A stretch of DNA of 45,389 nt, taken from the NCBI GenBank assembly GCA_947589555.1, contig CANQAZ010000005.1:1-45389 (forward strand). The letters run 5' to 3'. Numbering within the stretch: position 1 is the stretch's first letter; each line of letters begins with the position of its first letter. Both the position numbers and the translations under genes were made by a program. Under the pieces are notes generated by a model. The model ran no database searches. It saw only the letters and a list, made by a program, of their open reading frames with translations, and was not told the DNA's origin. The stretch is from an uncultured Clostridia bacterium. Its GTDB lineage: Bacteria; Bacillota; Clostridia; Christensenellales; Borkfalkiaceae. Shown here piece by piece: positions 32,473 to 39,946 of the stretch.

Positions 32473-34080
32473 TCAATTTGTGAGCACAAACATCGCCAAA
32501 AAGAGCCCCGCGACGATCCAGGTGACAACGGAAATCTCCTTCCCCTTGCCCGTAAACAGTTTGACGAGCACGCACGCGATGATGCCCACGCCGATGCCGT
32601 AGGAGATGGAGTAACCGAAGGCCATCACCGTAATGGTCAAAAAGGCGGGCAGGGCCGCGGCGGGGTCGGACCAATCCACGTCCTTCACGGAGGTCATCAT
32701 CAGCACCCCCACCCAGATGAGCGCGGCCGAGGTCGCCGCGGAGGGGATGAGCCCCGCGATGGGGGAGAGGAACATGGCCACGACAAAGCACAGCGCGGTC
32801 ACAATGGCGGAAAAGCCCGTCTTGCCGCCCGCCGCCACGCCGGAGGAGGACTCCACGTAGGTGGCCACCGTCGTCGCGCCGAACACCGCGCCCGCGCAGG
32901 TCGCCACGGCGTTGGACATGAGGCACGCGCCGAGGCGGGTCGGCTCCCCGTTCTCCATGAGCCCCCCTTTGGAGCACGCGCCGTACAGGGTGCCGAGGGT
33001 ATCGAACATATCCACCATGCACAGGGCGAGGGCGGAGGTCACGATGAGCAGGACCAAAGCGCCCGCCGAGTGCCCTTCGAGGTAGCCGGAAAAGTTGAAT
33101 CCGTTTGCAAACACCTGCCCTACGGATTCCTCCCCCCAGGCGGCAAAGGCCCGAAAGGGGTCCTCAAACTCGTCGGCGATGCCCGTAAACACGGCGCGGC
33201 TCCCCTCGGCATTCCAGGCACAGCCGAGGCCGACGAGGGCGTAGTACAGTCCCGCCGCGCCGAGCATGCCCCACAAAATGGAGCCTTTCACATTCTTTTT
33301 GGAGAGCACGGCAACGGCGACGACGCCCAGCAGGGCGACGAGTGCGGCGACGGCGTCCTTATAGAGGAGGGTCTCGCTGAGCACGTTGAAGGAGGCAAAC
33401 GCGATCTTCCCCTCGTGCAGGTTGACGATGCCCGCGTTGTTGAAGCCGATGAAGGCGATGAACATGCCGATGCCCACGGGGAGCACCGTCTTGACTTCCT
33501 GCGGAATGGCGGCGAGAATTTTCTTGCGGAGCCCCGTCGCGGTGAGCAGGACGAAGATCGCGCCGTCGAGGAGGACAAAGATCATGGCGTTGGCGTAGGT
33601 GAGCCCCAGCCCGCCGCCGAGCAAGGTCCCCGTGATATAGGCGGTTGCGCCGAGCCCGGAGGCCTGCGCGAGGGGCATTCTCGCGATAAAGGCCATGCAC
33701 ACGGTGCCCACAATGGCGCCGAGCGCGGTCGCAATGTACACCGCGCCGAAGGAGACGTAGGGGTACGCCCCGTCTACGCCGTACATGCCGGGCACCACCA
33801 AAAGGGCGTACACCATCGCCATAAAGGTGGTGAGCCCCGCAACGATTTCGGTGCGGTAGTTGGAGCCGCTCTTCGTGATGCCGAAAAAGCGGTCTATCTT
33901 CCCACGGATCCCCTTGCGGGGAGGCTCCGTCCCTCCCGCGCCTTGTTCCGCTCCCGCGTTCGCCGCGGTCTCCGCAGGAGGTCCGCCCCCCGCGGCTTGT
34001 TCCGCTCCCGCGGGGCCTTCCGTACCCGCGTCCGTCGCGGCCATATCGGGCCGCAACCCGTTTTCCCTATTATCTTCCAT
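32473..34080 (-). CDS. NCS2 family purine permease (AzgA/PbuG-like)
   Basis: The 535-residue transporter has about 12-14 membrane segments. The core starts FFGITKSGSNYRTEIVAGLTTFMAMVYALLVVPGM, the hallmark of AzgA-type hypoxanthine/guanine/adenine permeases. VDMFDTLGTLYGACSK and ATTVATYVESSSGVAAGGKTGFSAI are the substrate-site motifs. An unusual N-terminal tail of about 55 residues rich in Ala, Gly, Glu and Pro precedes the core. GGAG lies before the ATG. There is no purine riboswitch: only 52 bases separate it from the upstream gene, and a terminator fills most of them. Confidence 0.92.
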   Translation of the reverse strand: MEDNRENGLRPDMAATDAGTEGPAGAEQAAGGGPPAETAANAGAEQGAGGTEPPRKGIRGKIDRFFGITKSGSNYRTEIVAGLTTFMAMVYALLVVPGMYGVDGAYPYVSFGAVYIATALGAIVGTVCMAFIARMPLAQASGLGATAYITGTLLGGGLGLTYANAMIFVLLDGAIFVLLTATGLRKKILAAIPQEVKTVLPVGIGMFIAFIGFNNAGIVNLHEGKIAFASFNVLSETLLYKDAVAALVALLGVVAVAVLSKKNVKGSILWGMLGAAGLYYALVGLGCAWNAEGSRAVFTGIADEFEDPFRAFAAWGEESVGQVFANGFNFSGYLEGHSAGALVLLIVTSALALCMVDMFDTLGTLYGACSKGGLMENGEPTRLGACLMSNAVATCAGAVFGATTVATYVESSSGVAAGGKTGFSAIVTALCFVVAMFLSPIAGLIPSAATSAALIWVGVLMMTSVKDVDWSDPAAALPAFLTITVMAFGYSISYGIGVGIIACVLVKLFTGKGKEISVVTWIVAGLFLAMFVLTN

Positions 34081-34091
34081 AATTTCTCCGT

Positions 34092-34123
34092 AAAAAACAA
34101 GGGCCCGCCGCGGCGCGACGGGC
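34092..34123 (-). terminator. Terminator between the secB-like gene and the purine permease gene
   Basis: On the minus strand GCCCGTCG pairs with CGGCGGGC (one G:T) around a five-base loop, followed by CCTTG and six T. The permease operon may depend on readthrough here. Confidence 0.8.
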
Positions 34124-34132
34124 GAATTTCGG

Positions 34133-34582
34133 TCAGTTCACAGTCTTGGGGTCAAAGTTCAAGGTGTACTGCTTGGAGCCCCTGTCGTCGGGGAAGATGG
34201 TCGCTCCCGAAACGGCGGGCAGCGTCAGCGGATTGATGAGGGCGTCGGCCGTGAGGTTGGTGATGGCCGCCCTGAGGTAGGGGAACATCGTCTCCGTGGC
34301 GTTCACGGCAAAGGTGCGCTTGTCCTCATCGGTCGCCATGTTCTCCACTTCGAACACTCCAACAAAGCGGGCGAGGAGGTTGAAGGGTTTGGGGCTCTCC
34401 TCCGTCGATTCTATCTTGCATTCGAGAATGACGATGTTGATTTTGGGATTCTCGTTTGCCTGGCGGATCTGGCGGGAAAAGTAGGGTTTGATCTCGAATT
34501 TTGCGTTGGGCGCCGCCTGGATGGGATTCACCTTAAAGGAGAGTTCGTCGGCGGTGAGCGCTTTCATGGAATATTGTATCAT
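34133..34582 (-). CDS. SecB-like chaperone
   Basis: A 149-residue protein whose C-terminal half has the SecB pattern: a beta sheet with FEIKPYFSRQIRQ and INIVILECKIES, then ATETMFPYLRAAITNLTADALINPLTLPAVSG, equivalent to the SecB FPYAR...PP.LLPPVNF segment. SecB keeps exported proteins unfolded in Proteobacteria. Relatives in other phyla include chaperones for toxin-antitoxin modules. No toxin or antitoxin gene is beside it. It has its own consensus promoter and AGAGGAG site. Function in this organism is inferred only from fold similarity. Confidence 0.72.
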   Translation of the reverse strand: MIQYSMKALTADELSFKVNPIQAAPNAKFEIKPYFSRQIRQANENPKINIVILECKIESTEESPKPFNLLARFVGVFEVENMATDEDKRTFAVNATETMFPYLRAAITNLTADALINPLTLPAVSGATIFPDDRGSKQYTLNFDPKTVN

Positions 34583-34610
34583 AGCGTTCTCCTCTTTGAA
34601 AGATAACGGA

Positions 34611-34639
34611 ATTGTACCACATTCTTTGTGAATTGTCAA
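34611..34639 (-). promoter_or_regulatory. Sigma-A promoter of the secB-like gene
   Basis: On the minus strand TTGACA (34639-34634), 17 bases, TACAAT (34616-34611). Confidence 0.9.
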
Positions 34640-34729
34640 CCCCTGCCGCGTGCAAAAGGAACATTTTTGCGAGAAATAAATTTCTTCCGCGTGTCTTTCG
34701 CACATTTTGCAAAAAGGGGGTCAAAACGG

Positions 34730-34757
34730 TTGCATTTTTCGGCGGGGGGAATATAAT
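34730..34757 (+). promoter_or_regulatory. Sigma-A promoter of the MATE gene
   Basis: TTGCAT (34730-34735), a 16-base spacer and TATAAT (34752-34757). A GGAAGGAGGGGG site lies before the ATG. Confidence 0.78.
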
Positions 34758-34823
34758 ATCACCTGAAATTTTTCCCGCGGGCGCGTTCCTTATATTATTC
34801 CCGCGGAAGGAGGGGGTCTTTTC

Positions 34824-36239
34824 ATGAAGGACCTCACAAAGGGCAATCCCTTCAAACTCATCCTGCTCTTCGCCCTGCCCGTCTTTCTCGGTTGCATCTT
34901 TCAGCAACTCTACAACATGACGGATACCTTCATCGTCGGCCACACGGTGGGGGCGGATGCGCTCACGGGGGTGGGGTCGACGGGGGCGGTCACCTTTCTC
35001 GTGCTCGGCTTCGTCAACGGGGTCACCACGGGCTTCGGCGTCAAAATTTCCCAGTGCTACGGCGCGGGGGACGGGGAGGGGATGCGCCGCGCCATCGGGC
35101 TCTCCCTCGTGCTCGGCGGCGGGCTCACCGTCCTGCTCACGGCGGTGGCCGTGCCCTGCACCGGCCCCCTTCTCCGCCTCATGGGCACCCCGGCGCAATA
35201 TTTCGAATACGCGCGGAGTTACCTTCTCGTCATCTTTTCGGGCATCGTGTCCTCCATGCTCTACAACCTCGGGGCGAACATCTTGCGCGCGGTGGGGGAT
35301 AGCAAGACCCCCCTCTTCTTCCTCGTGGCCGCCGCTCTCCTCAACGTGGGGCTCGATTTCGCCTTCATCCTCGGGTGCAAGTTGCACTATCACGGCGCGG
35401 CGCTCGCCACCGTCGTGAGCCAACTCCTCTCGGGGCTCGCCTGTTTCATCTATATGTTCAAGCGCTATCCCGCTTTGCGCGTCTCGCGGGCCGACCTCAA
35501 ATGGGACTTCCGCCTCGCGTGGGGCCTGCTCGCGGTGGGGCTCCCGATGGCCCTCCAATTTTCCATCACGGCCATCGGCTCCATCTTCCAGCAGACGGCC
35601 CTCAACGGGCTCGATAGCGCCTACCCGGGCGCTGTCACGGCCTACGTCGCGGCGAGCAAAATAGATGCCTTCGCCACCCAGACCTTCGTCGCCGTCGGCG
35701 CGGCGATGGCCACTTACGTGGGGCAGAACACGGGCGCTGGGGAATTCGGTCGGGTCAAGAGGGGCATTTTGGTCGGCATGGTCTATTCCGCGGCGTCCGC
35801 CGTTTTGGGGTTTGCCTTCTGTTACGGCCTGTGCAACCCCCTCATGCGCCTCTTCTTAAAGACGGAGACGAGCGAGACTTTGCAACTCTACTTCGATGAC
35901 GTCTTGGGTTACGGCAAGCAATTTCTCCTCGTGCAGAGCGGGTGTTATCTTCTGCTCGGGGTCATCTATGTGTTCCGCAACGCGTTGCAGGGCATGGGCA
36001 AGAGCGGCGTGGCGATGTTTGCGGGGGTCACCGAACTCGCGGGCCGCGCGCTCACGGCGTTCGTGTTCGTGCGCATCTGGGAATACACGGGTTTTTGTTT
36101 TTCCAACGCGGTGGCATGGCTCTTTGCCGATCTCTTCCTCGTCTCGGTCTTTCTCATCGTCACCCACCGCCGCCGCAAGCCCTCCTCCTCATCGGGCCGC
36201 ACGGTAGTCCCCGCAAGTCCTCCTCCGGCCGCACGGTAG
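34824..36239 (+). CDS. MATE family multidrug efflux transporter
   Basis: The 471-residue protein has 12 membrane segments in two MatE halves. LPVFLGCIFQQLYNMTDTFIVGHTVG opens the first and LGLPMALQFSITAIG-type sequence the second, with AVGAAMATYVGQNTGAGE in between. These are Na+- or H+-coupled exporters of cationic drugs and metabolites. The real family domain ends near VTHRRRKP. The last 17 or so residues (SSSSGRTVV... and PPPAAR) are encoded by a tandem repeat array that also supplies the stop codon, so the C-terminal tail is a product of repeat expansion. Confidence 0.93.
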   Translation: MKDLTKGNPFKLILLFALPVFLGCIFQQLYNMTDTFIVGHTVGADALTGVGSTGAVTFLVLGFVNGVTTGFGVKISQCYGAGDGEGMRRAIGLSLVLGGGLTVLLTAVAVPCTGPLLRLMGTPAQYFEYARSYLLVIFSGIVSSMLYNLGANILRAVGDSKTPLFFLVAAALLNVGLDFAFILGCKLHYHGAALATVVSQLLSGLACFIYMFKRYPALRVSRADLKWDFRLAWGLLAVGLPMALQFSITAIGSIFQQTALNGLDSAYPGAVTAYVAASKIDAFATQTFVAVGAAMATYVGQNTGAGEFGRVKRGILVGMVYSAASAVLGFAFCYGLCNPLMRLFLKTETSETLQLYFDDVLGYGKQFLLVQSGCYLLLGVIYVFRNALQGMGKSGVAMFAGVTELAGRALTAFVFVRIWEYTGFCFSNAVAWLFADLFLVSVFLIVTHRRRKPSSSSGRTVVPASPPPAAR

Positions 36240-36285
36240 TTCCCGCAAGTCCTCCTCATCGGGCCGCACGGTAGTCCCCGCGCTC
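36184..36285 (+). repeat. Three tandem ~35-bp repeats spanning the MATE stop codon
   Basis: Units at 36184-36218 (35 bp), 36219-36250 (32 bp, missing ATC-like bases) and 36251-36285 (35 bp) share CCTCCTC...GGCCGCACGGTAGT followed by CCCGCAAGT. Because unit lengths are not multiples of three, the second unit puts TAG in frame and ends the gene at 36239. Confidence 0.93.
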
Positions 36286-36318
36286 GCCCAAGCGTGATAT
36301 GTTTCCCCCCAAAAAATC

Positions 36319-36342
36319 GCGCCGCGGCTTTCGCCGCGGCGC
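36319..36342 (+). other. GC-rich hairpin after the MATE gene
   Basis: GCGCCGCGGC (36319-36328) and GCCGCGGCGC (36333-36342) form a perfect 10-bp stem with a TTTC loop. No T-run follows on the plus strand; an A-run precedes it, so it reads as a terminator only on the minus strand. It may be part of the repeat island. Confidence 0.6.
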
Positions 36343-36404
36343 TTGGCGCGTAGCGACGAAGTAACCCCCTTGCGGGACCTCCGCGTCATTCTGCCCCGTT
36401 CTTT

Positions 36405-36479
36405 CGCGTCATTCTGAGCCGTCGCCCGAGTGCTTTGCACTCGTGCGACGTAGCGAAGAATCCCCTCAAACGCAGTCCG
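36405..36479 (+). repeat. 75-bp dispersed repeat, copy 1
   Basis: Begins CGCGTCATTCTGAGCC and ends AACGCAGTCCG. It contains an imperfect stem (GTCGC-CGAGTGC / GCACTCG-GCGAC, TTT loop) and the common bacterial repeat words GTCATTCTGAG and GTAGCGAAGAATCCCC. It matches copy 2 at 74 of 75 positions. A partial copy (CGCGTCATTCTG) lies just upstream at about 36382-36393. Confidence 0.95.
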
Positions 36480-36607
36480 TCCCGCAAAGGCCTACCCTTT
36501 CCCAAAGGGGAGCCTTCCTTGTGGCTTTCGGGAAAAGGCGACCTTATGATATGCGGAGCATTTTCCCGCAATGGCTCCGCCGTAGGCGGTGGTGGGGATT
36601 GAGCCCC

Positions 36608-36682
36608 CGCGTCATTCTGAGCCGTCGCCCGAGTGCTCTGCACTCGTGCGACGTAGCGAAGAATCCCCTCAAACGCAGTCCG
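36608..36682 (+). repeat. 75-bp dispersed repeat, copy 2
   Basis: Differs from copy 1 only by C for T in the hairpin loop. The 128 bases between the copies contain other repeat-like words (CTTTCCCAAAGGGGAG, CTCCGCCGTAGGCGG), no gene and no transposase. The 742-base gap 36240-36981 is therefore mainly repeats, a hairpin and the ppdK promoter. Confidence 0.95.
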
Positions 36683-36795
36683 CCCTAACTTTTCCCAAAA
36701 AACCTTGTCATGTACCTCATTTTTCAAATTTTTTTGTGTTACGCTATCTATGTAAGAGAAGAGAGCATGACAACGGAAACCCGCGGCAAGCAAAA

Positions 36796-36864
36796 AACGC
36801 TCCATGCCGTGCCGAGTGGCGGCGCGCGCGGAGCGCGGCGCCGCGAGGCACGGCAGGGAGCGTT
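36796..36864 (+). other. 69-base hairpin upstream of ppdK
   Basis: AACGCTCC (36796-36803) pairs with GGAGCGTT (36857-36864), TGCCGTGCC (36805-36813) pairs with GGCACGGCA (36847-36855), and a GC-rich inner arm (GGCGGCGC/GCGCCGC) closes the top. It is followed by an A7T7 block (36873-36886). It lies before the ppdK promoter, so it is not part of the ppdK leader from that promoter. It may be a small RNA, a terminator or a repeat. Confidence 0.6.
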
Positions 36865-36911
36865 AAAAGAGGAAAAAAATTTTTTTCGGCCTTTTTTCTC
36901 CCGTCAAAGGC

Positions 36912-36940
36912 TTGAAATTTTCCAAGAAGTGTTGTACAAT
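36912..36940 (+). promoter_or_regulatory. Sigma-A promoter of ppdK
   Basis: TTGAAA (36912-36917), 17-base spacer, TACAAT (36935-36940). AGGAGG at about 36968-36973 precedes the ATG at 36982, which excludes the more upstream in-frame TTG and ATG. Confidence 0.85.
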
Positions 36941-36981
36941 GTCAGTTGGTAAAAATGAAATATTTTCAGGAGGAACATTTG

Positions 36982-39657
36982 ATGGCAAAGAAGTATTGTT
37001 ACCTTTTCACCGAAGGCAACGCGAACATGAGAGCGCTTCTCGGCGGCAAGGGGGCCAACCTTGCCGAAATGACCAACATCGGTCTGCCCGTTCCGCAGGG
37101 CTTCACGATCACCACCGAGGCGTGCACCCAGTACTATGAGGACGGGCGGCAGATCAATGCCGAGATCCAAGCCGAGATCATGGAATATATCGACAAGATG
37201 GAAAAGATCACCGGCAAGAAATTCGGCGATAAGGAAAATCCCCTGCTCGTCTCCGTCCGTTCGGGCGCGCGCGCTTCCATGCCCGGCATGATGGATACCA
37301 TCCTCAACCTCGGGCTCAACGAGGAAGTGGTGGAAGTCATCGCCAAAAAGTCCAACAATCCCCGCTGGGCGTGGGATTGCTACCGCCGCTTCATCCAGAT
37401 GTTCTCCGACGTCGTCATGGAAGTGGGCAAGAAATACTTCGAGACCCTCATCGATGAGATGAAGGAGAAGAAGGGGGTCAAGCAGGACGTGGAACTCAAC
37501 GCCGACGACCTCAAAGCCCTTGCCAACCAATTCAAGGCGGAATACAAAAAACAGTTGGGGACCGATTTCCCCTCCGATCCCAAAGTGCAACTCTTCGAGG
37601 CCATCAAGGCCGTGTTCCGTTCGTGGGACAACCCCCGCGCCAACGTGTACAGAAGGGATCACGATATTCCCTATTCGTGGGGCACGGCGGTCAACGTGCA
37701 GATGATGGCCTTCGGCAACATGGGCGATAACTGCGGCACCGGCGTCGCCTTCACCCGCAACCCCGCCACCGGCGAAAAGGGCCTCATGGGCGAATTCCTC
37801 ATCAACGCGCAGGGCGAGGACGTCGTCGCGGGCGTGCGCACCCCCATGCACATCGACGAGATGGCGCGCGTGTTCCCCGACGTCTACAAACAGTTCCAAG
37901 TCGTTTGCAAGACCCTTGAAGATCACTACAAGGATATGCAGGACATGGAGTTCACCGTGGAGAACGGCAAACTCTTCATGTTGCAGACCCGCAACGGCAA
38001 GCGCACCGCGGCGGCGGCCATCAAGATCGCCTGCGACCTCATCGACGAGGGCATGATCGGCGAGGAGGAGGCCCTCATGCAGATCGACGCTTCCACCTTC
38101 GATATGCTCCTTCACCCGCAGTTCGATCCCAACGCCCTCAAACAGGCGGAAAAGAACGTGGTGGGCAAGGGCATTGCGGCCTCGCCCGGCGCGGCCGCCG
38201 GCGCCATCGTGTTCACCGCGGAGGACGCCGTGAAAGAGGGCAAGCCCTATAAGAACGAAAAGGGCGAACTCGTGCCCGGCAAAAAGGTCATCCTCGTCCG
38301 CTTGGAGACCTCGCCCGAGGACATCGAGGGCATGAAATATTCGCAGGGCATCCTCACGGTGCGCGGCGGGCAGACCTCCCACGCGGCCGTTGTGGCCCGC
38401 GGCATGGGCACCTGCTGCGTCTCCGGCTGCGGCGACATCAAGATGGACGAGGCCAACAAGTGCTTCACCCTCGCCGGCAAGACCTACCACGAAGGGGACG
38501 GCATCTCCCTCGACGGCTCCACCGGCAAGATCTACGATTGCATCATCCCCACCGTGCCCGCCGATCCCAACAGCGGCTACTTCAAGCGCATCATGGACCT
38601 TGCCGATAAGTACAAGGCCCTCGACGTGCGCACCAACGCCGATACGCCCAAAGACGCCTTGCAGGCCGCCGCGTTCGGCGCGCAGGGCATCGGCCTTTGC
38701 CGCACCGAGCACATGTTCTTCGATCCCGCGAGGATCGGCGCCTTCCGCGAGATGATCTGCGCCGACACCGTGGAGGAGCGCGAAAAGGCGCTCGCCAAGA
38801 TCGAGCCCATGCAACAGGCCGACTTCGAAGGCCTCTTCGAAGCGCTCGGCGGCAAGCCCGTCACCATCCGCTTCCTCGATCCGCCCCTCCATGAGTTCGT
38901 TCCCACCGAGGAGGCCGACATCGAAGCGCTTGCAAAGGCGCAAAAAAAGACGGTGGCGCAGATCAAACAGATCATCGCCGACCTGCACGAGTTCAACCCG
39001 ATGATGGGGCACCGCGGTTGCCGCCTCACCGTCACCTATCCCGAGATCGCCGTGATGCAGACGAAGGCCGTGATGAAGGCCGCCATCGCCGTTTCCAAGC
39101 GCCACAGAGATTGGAAACTCGTGCCCGAAATCATGATCCCGCTCGTCGGCGAAGTCAAGGAACTGAAATACGTCAAGGACATCGTCGTCAAGACGGCCGA
39201 AGAGGTCATCAAGAGCAAGCACAAGAAGATCAAGTACGAAGTGGGTACGATGATCGAAATTCCGCGCGCGGCCCTCACCGCCGACGAGATCGCAAAACAG
39301 GCCGACTTCTTCTGCTTCGGCACCAACGACCTCACCCAGATGACCTTCGGCTTCTCGCGCGACGACGCGGGCAAATTCCTCAAATCGTACTATGAGGACC
39401 GCATCTACGAGAACGATCCCTTCTCCAAACTCGACACCGTCGGCGTCGGCAAACTCATGGAGATGGCGGTCAAACTCGGCAAGAAGGCCAACAAGAAACT
39501 GCACTTCGGCATCTGCGGCGAGCACGGCGGCGATCCTTCGTCCATCGACTTCTGCCACAACATCGGGCTCAACTATGTTTCCTGCTCGCCCTTCCGCGTT
39601 CCTACGGCGCGGCTCGCGGCGGCGCAGGCCAACATCAGAAATCCCCGCAAAAAGTAA
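36982..39657 (+). CDS. ppdK: Pyruvate, phosphate dikinase
   Basis: The 891-residue enzyme interconverts pyruvate, ATP and phosphate with PEP, AMP and PPi; in anaerobes it often works in the glycolytic direction. The N-terminal nucleotide-binding part opens with LGGKGANLAEMTNIGLPVPQGFTITT. The swivelling phosphohistidine is H467 in GGQTSHAAVVARGMG, with the regulatory-type Thr two residues before it. The C-terminal PEP domain has the GFGTNDLTQM-like motif FFCFGTNDLTQMTFG and the catalytic Cys in GICGEHGGD. Length is normal. Codon use is strongly biased to C-ending codons, as in a highly expressed gene. Confidence 0.98.
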   Translation: MAKKYCYLFTEGNANMRALLGGKGANLAEMTNIGLPVPQGFTITTEACTQYYEDGRQINAEIQAEIMEYIDKMEKITGKKFGDKENPLLVSVRSGARASMPGMMDTILNLGLNEEVVEVIAKKSNNPRWAWDCYRRFIQMFSDVVMEVGKKYFETLIDEMKEKKGVKQDVELNADDLKALANQFKAEYKKQLGTDFPSDPKVQLFEAIKAVFRSWDNPRANVYRRDHDIPYSWGTAVNVQMMAFGNMGDNCGTGVAFTRNPATGEKGLMGEFLINAQGEDVVAGVRTPMHIDEMARVFPDVYKQFQVVCKTLEDHYKDMQDMEFTVENGKLFMLQTRNGKRTAAAAIKIACDLIDEGMIGEEEALMQIDASTFDMLLHPQFDPNALKQAEKNVVGKGIAASPGAAAGAIVFTAEDAVKEGKPYKNEKGELVPGKKVILVRLETSPEDIEGMKYSQGILTVRGGQTSHAAVVARGMGTCCVSGCGDIKMDEANKCFTLAGKTYHEGDGISLDGSTGKIYDCIIPTVPADPNSGYFKRIMDLADKYKALDVRTNADTPKDALQAAAFGAQGIGLCRTEHMFFDPARIGAFREMICADTVEEREKALAKIEPMQQADFEGLFEALGGKPVTIRFLDPPLHEFVPTEEADIEALAKAQKKTVAQIKQIIADLHEFNPMMGHRGCRLTVTYPEIAVMQTKAVMKAAIAVSKRHRDWKLVPEIMIPLVGEVKELKYVKDIVVKTAEEVIKSKHKKIKYEVGTMIEIPRAALTADEIAKQADFFCFGTNDLTQMTFGFSRDDAGKFLKSYYEDRIYENDPFSKLDTVGVGKLMEMAVKLGKKANKKLHFGICGEHGGDPSSIDFCHNIGLNYVSCSPFRVPTARLAAAQANIRNPRKK

Positions 39658-39668
39658 GTAAGCATGGT

Positions 39669-39704
39669 AAAAAAACGCCGTTCCGGAATGAATGGCGTTT
39701 TTTT
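39669..39704 (+). terminator. Terminator of ppdK
   Basis: Seven A plus CGCC (39669-39679) pair with GGCG plus seven T (39694-39704), a stem of about 11 bp with a 14-base loop and a built-in T-run. Confidence 0.92.
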
Positions 39705-39868
39705 CTCTATCGGAGACGCGTGCCTCTTTTGATAAGCGGCGCATCTCTTTGTCGCGCTTGCGTTTTCCCTCGGTCATTTACCTCATAGTAAACTCCCGTC
39801 GGGGAATCCGCGCGCTCCCCGATCTGCTTGCTTCTAAAAAGAGGCGACCTGCCTCCCGTAAGATCAGG

Positions 39869-39933
39869 GGCCGCGCATGCGCGGCCGAAAAATGCACAAA
39901 CGCGGCCGAAAAATGCGCATGCACGGCCGAAAA
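39869..39933 (+). repeat. 18-bp palindrome followed by three 21-bp repeats
   Basis: GGCCGCGCATGCGCGGCC (39869-39886) is a perfect palindrome. Starting inside it, GCGGCCGAAAAATGC recurs at 39881 and 39902, with a degenerate copy at 39923, an exact 21-bp period (two helical turns). The array ends just before the AAGGAGGGG site of the LRR gene. The rest of 39705-39868 shows no gene, only a TCGGGGA/TCCCCGA stem (39799-39822). Confidence 0.9.
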
Positions 39934-39946
39934 TAAGGAGGGGAAG

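Noticed and set aside
34081..34132. Purine riboswitch before the purine permease
   Set aside because: Only 52 bases are available and they form a simple terminator; no purine-aptamer core is present.
36405..36682. CRISPR-like repeats
   Set aside because: Only two long copies with one 128-base spacer, no regular short repeat-spacer pattern and no cas genes.
36767..36952. Small open frame (about 61 residues) with a weak ribosome site upstream of ppdK
   Set aside because: Its sequence is dictated by a long perfect-arm hairpin and low-complexity Arg/Ala/Gly codons, and it runs into the ppdK promoter. I see no protein family signal.
39692..39946. Upstream extension of the LRR gene's open frame
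   Set aside because: It covers the ppdK terminator arm and 21-bp repeats, whereas the ATG at 39947 has a strong AAGGAGGGG site and starts the recognisable protein.
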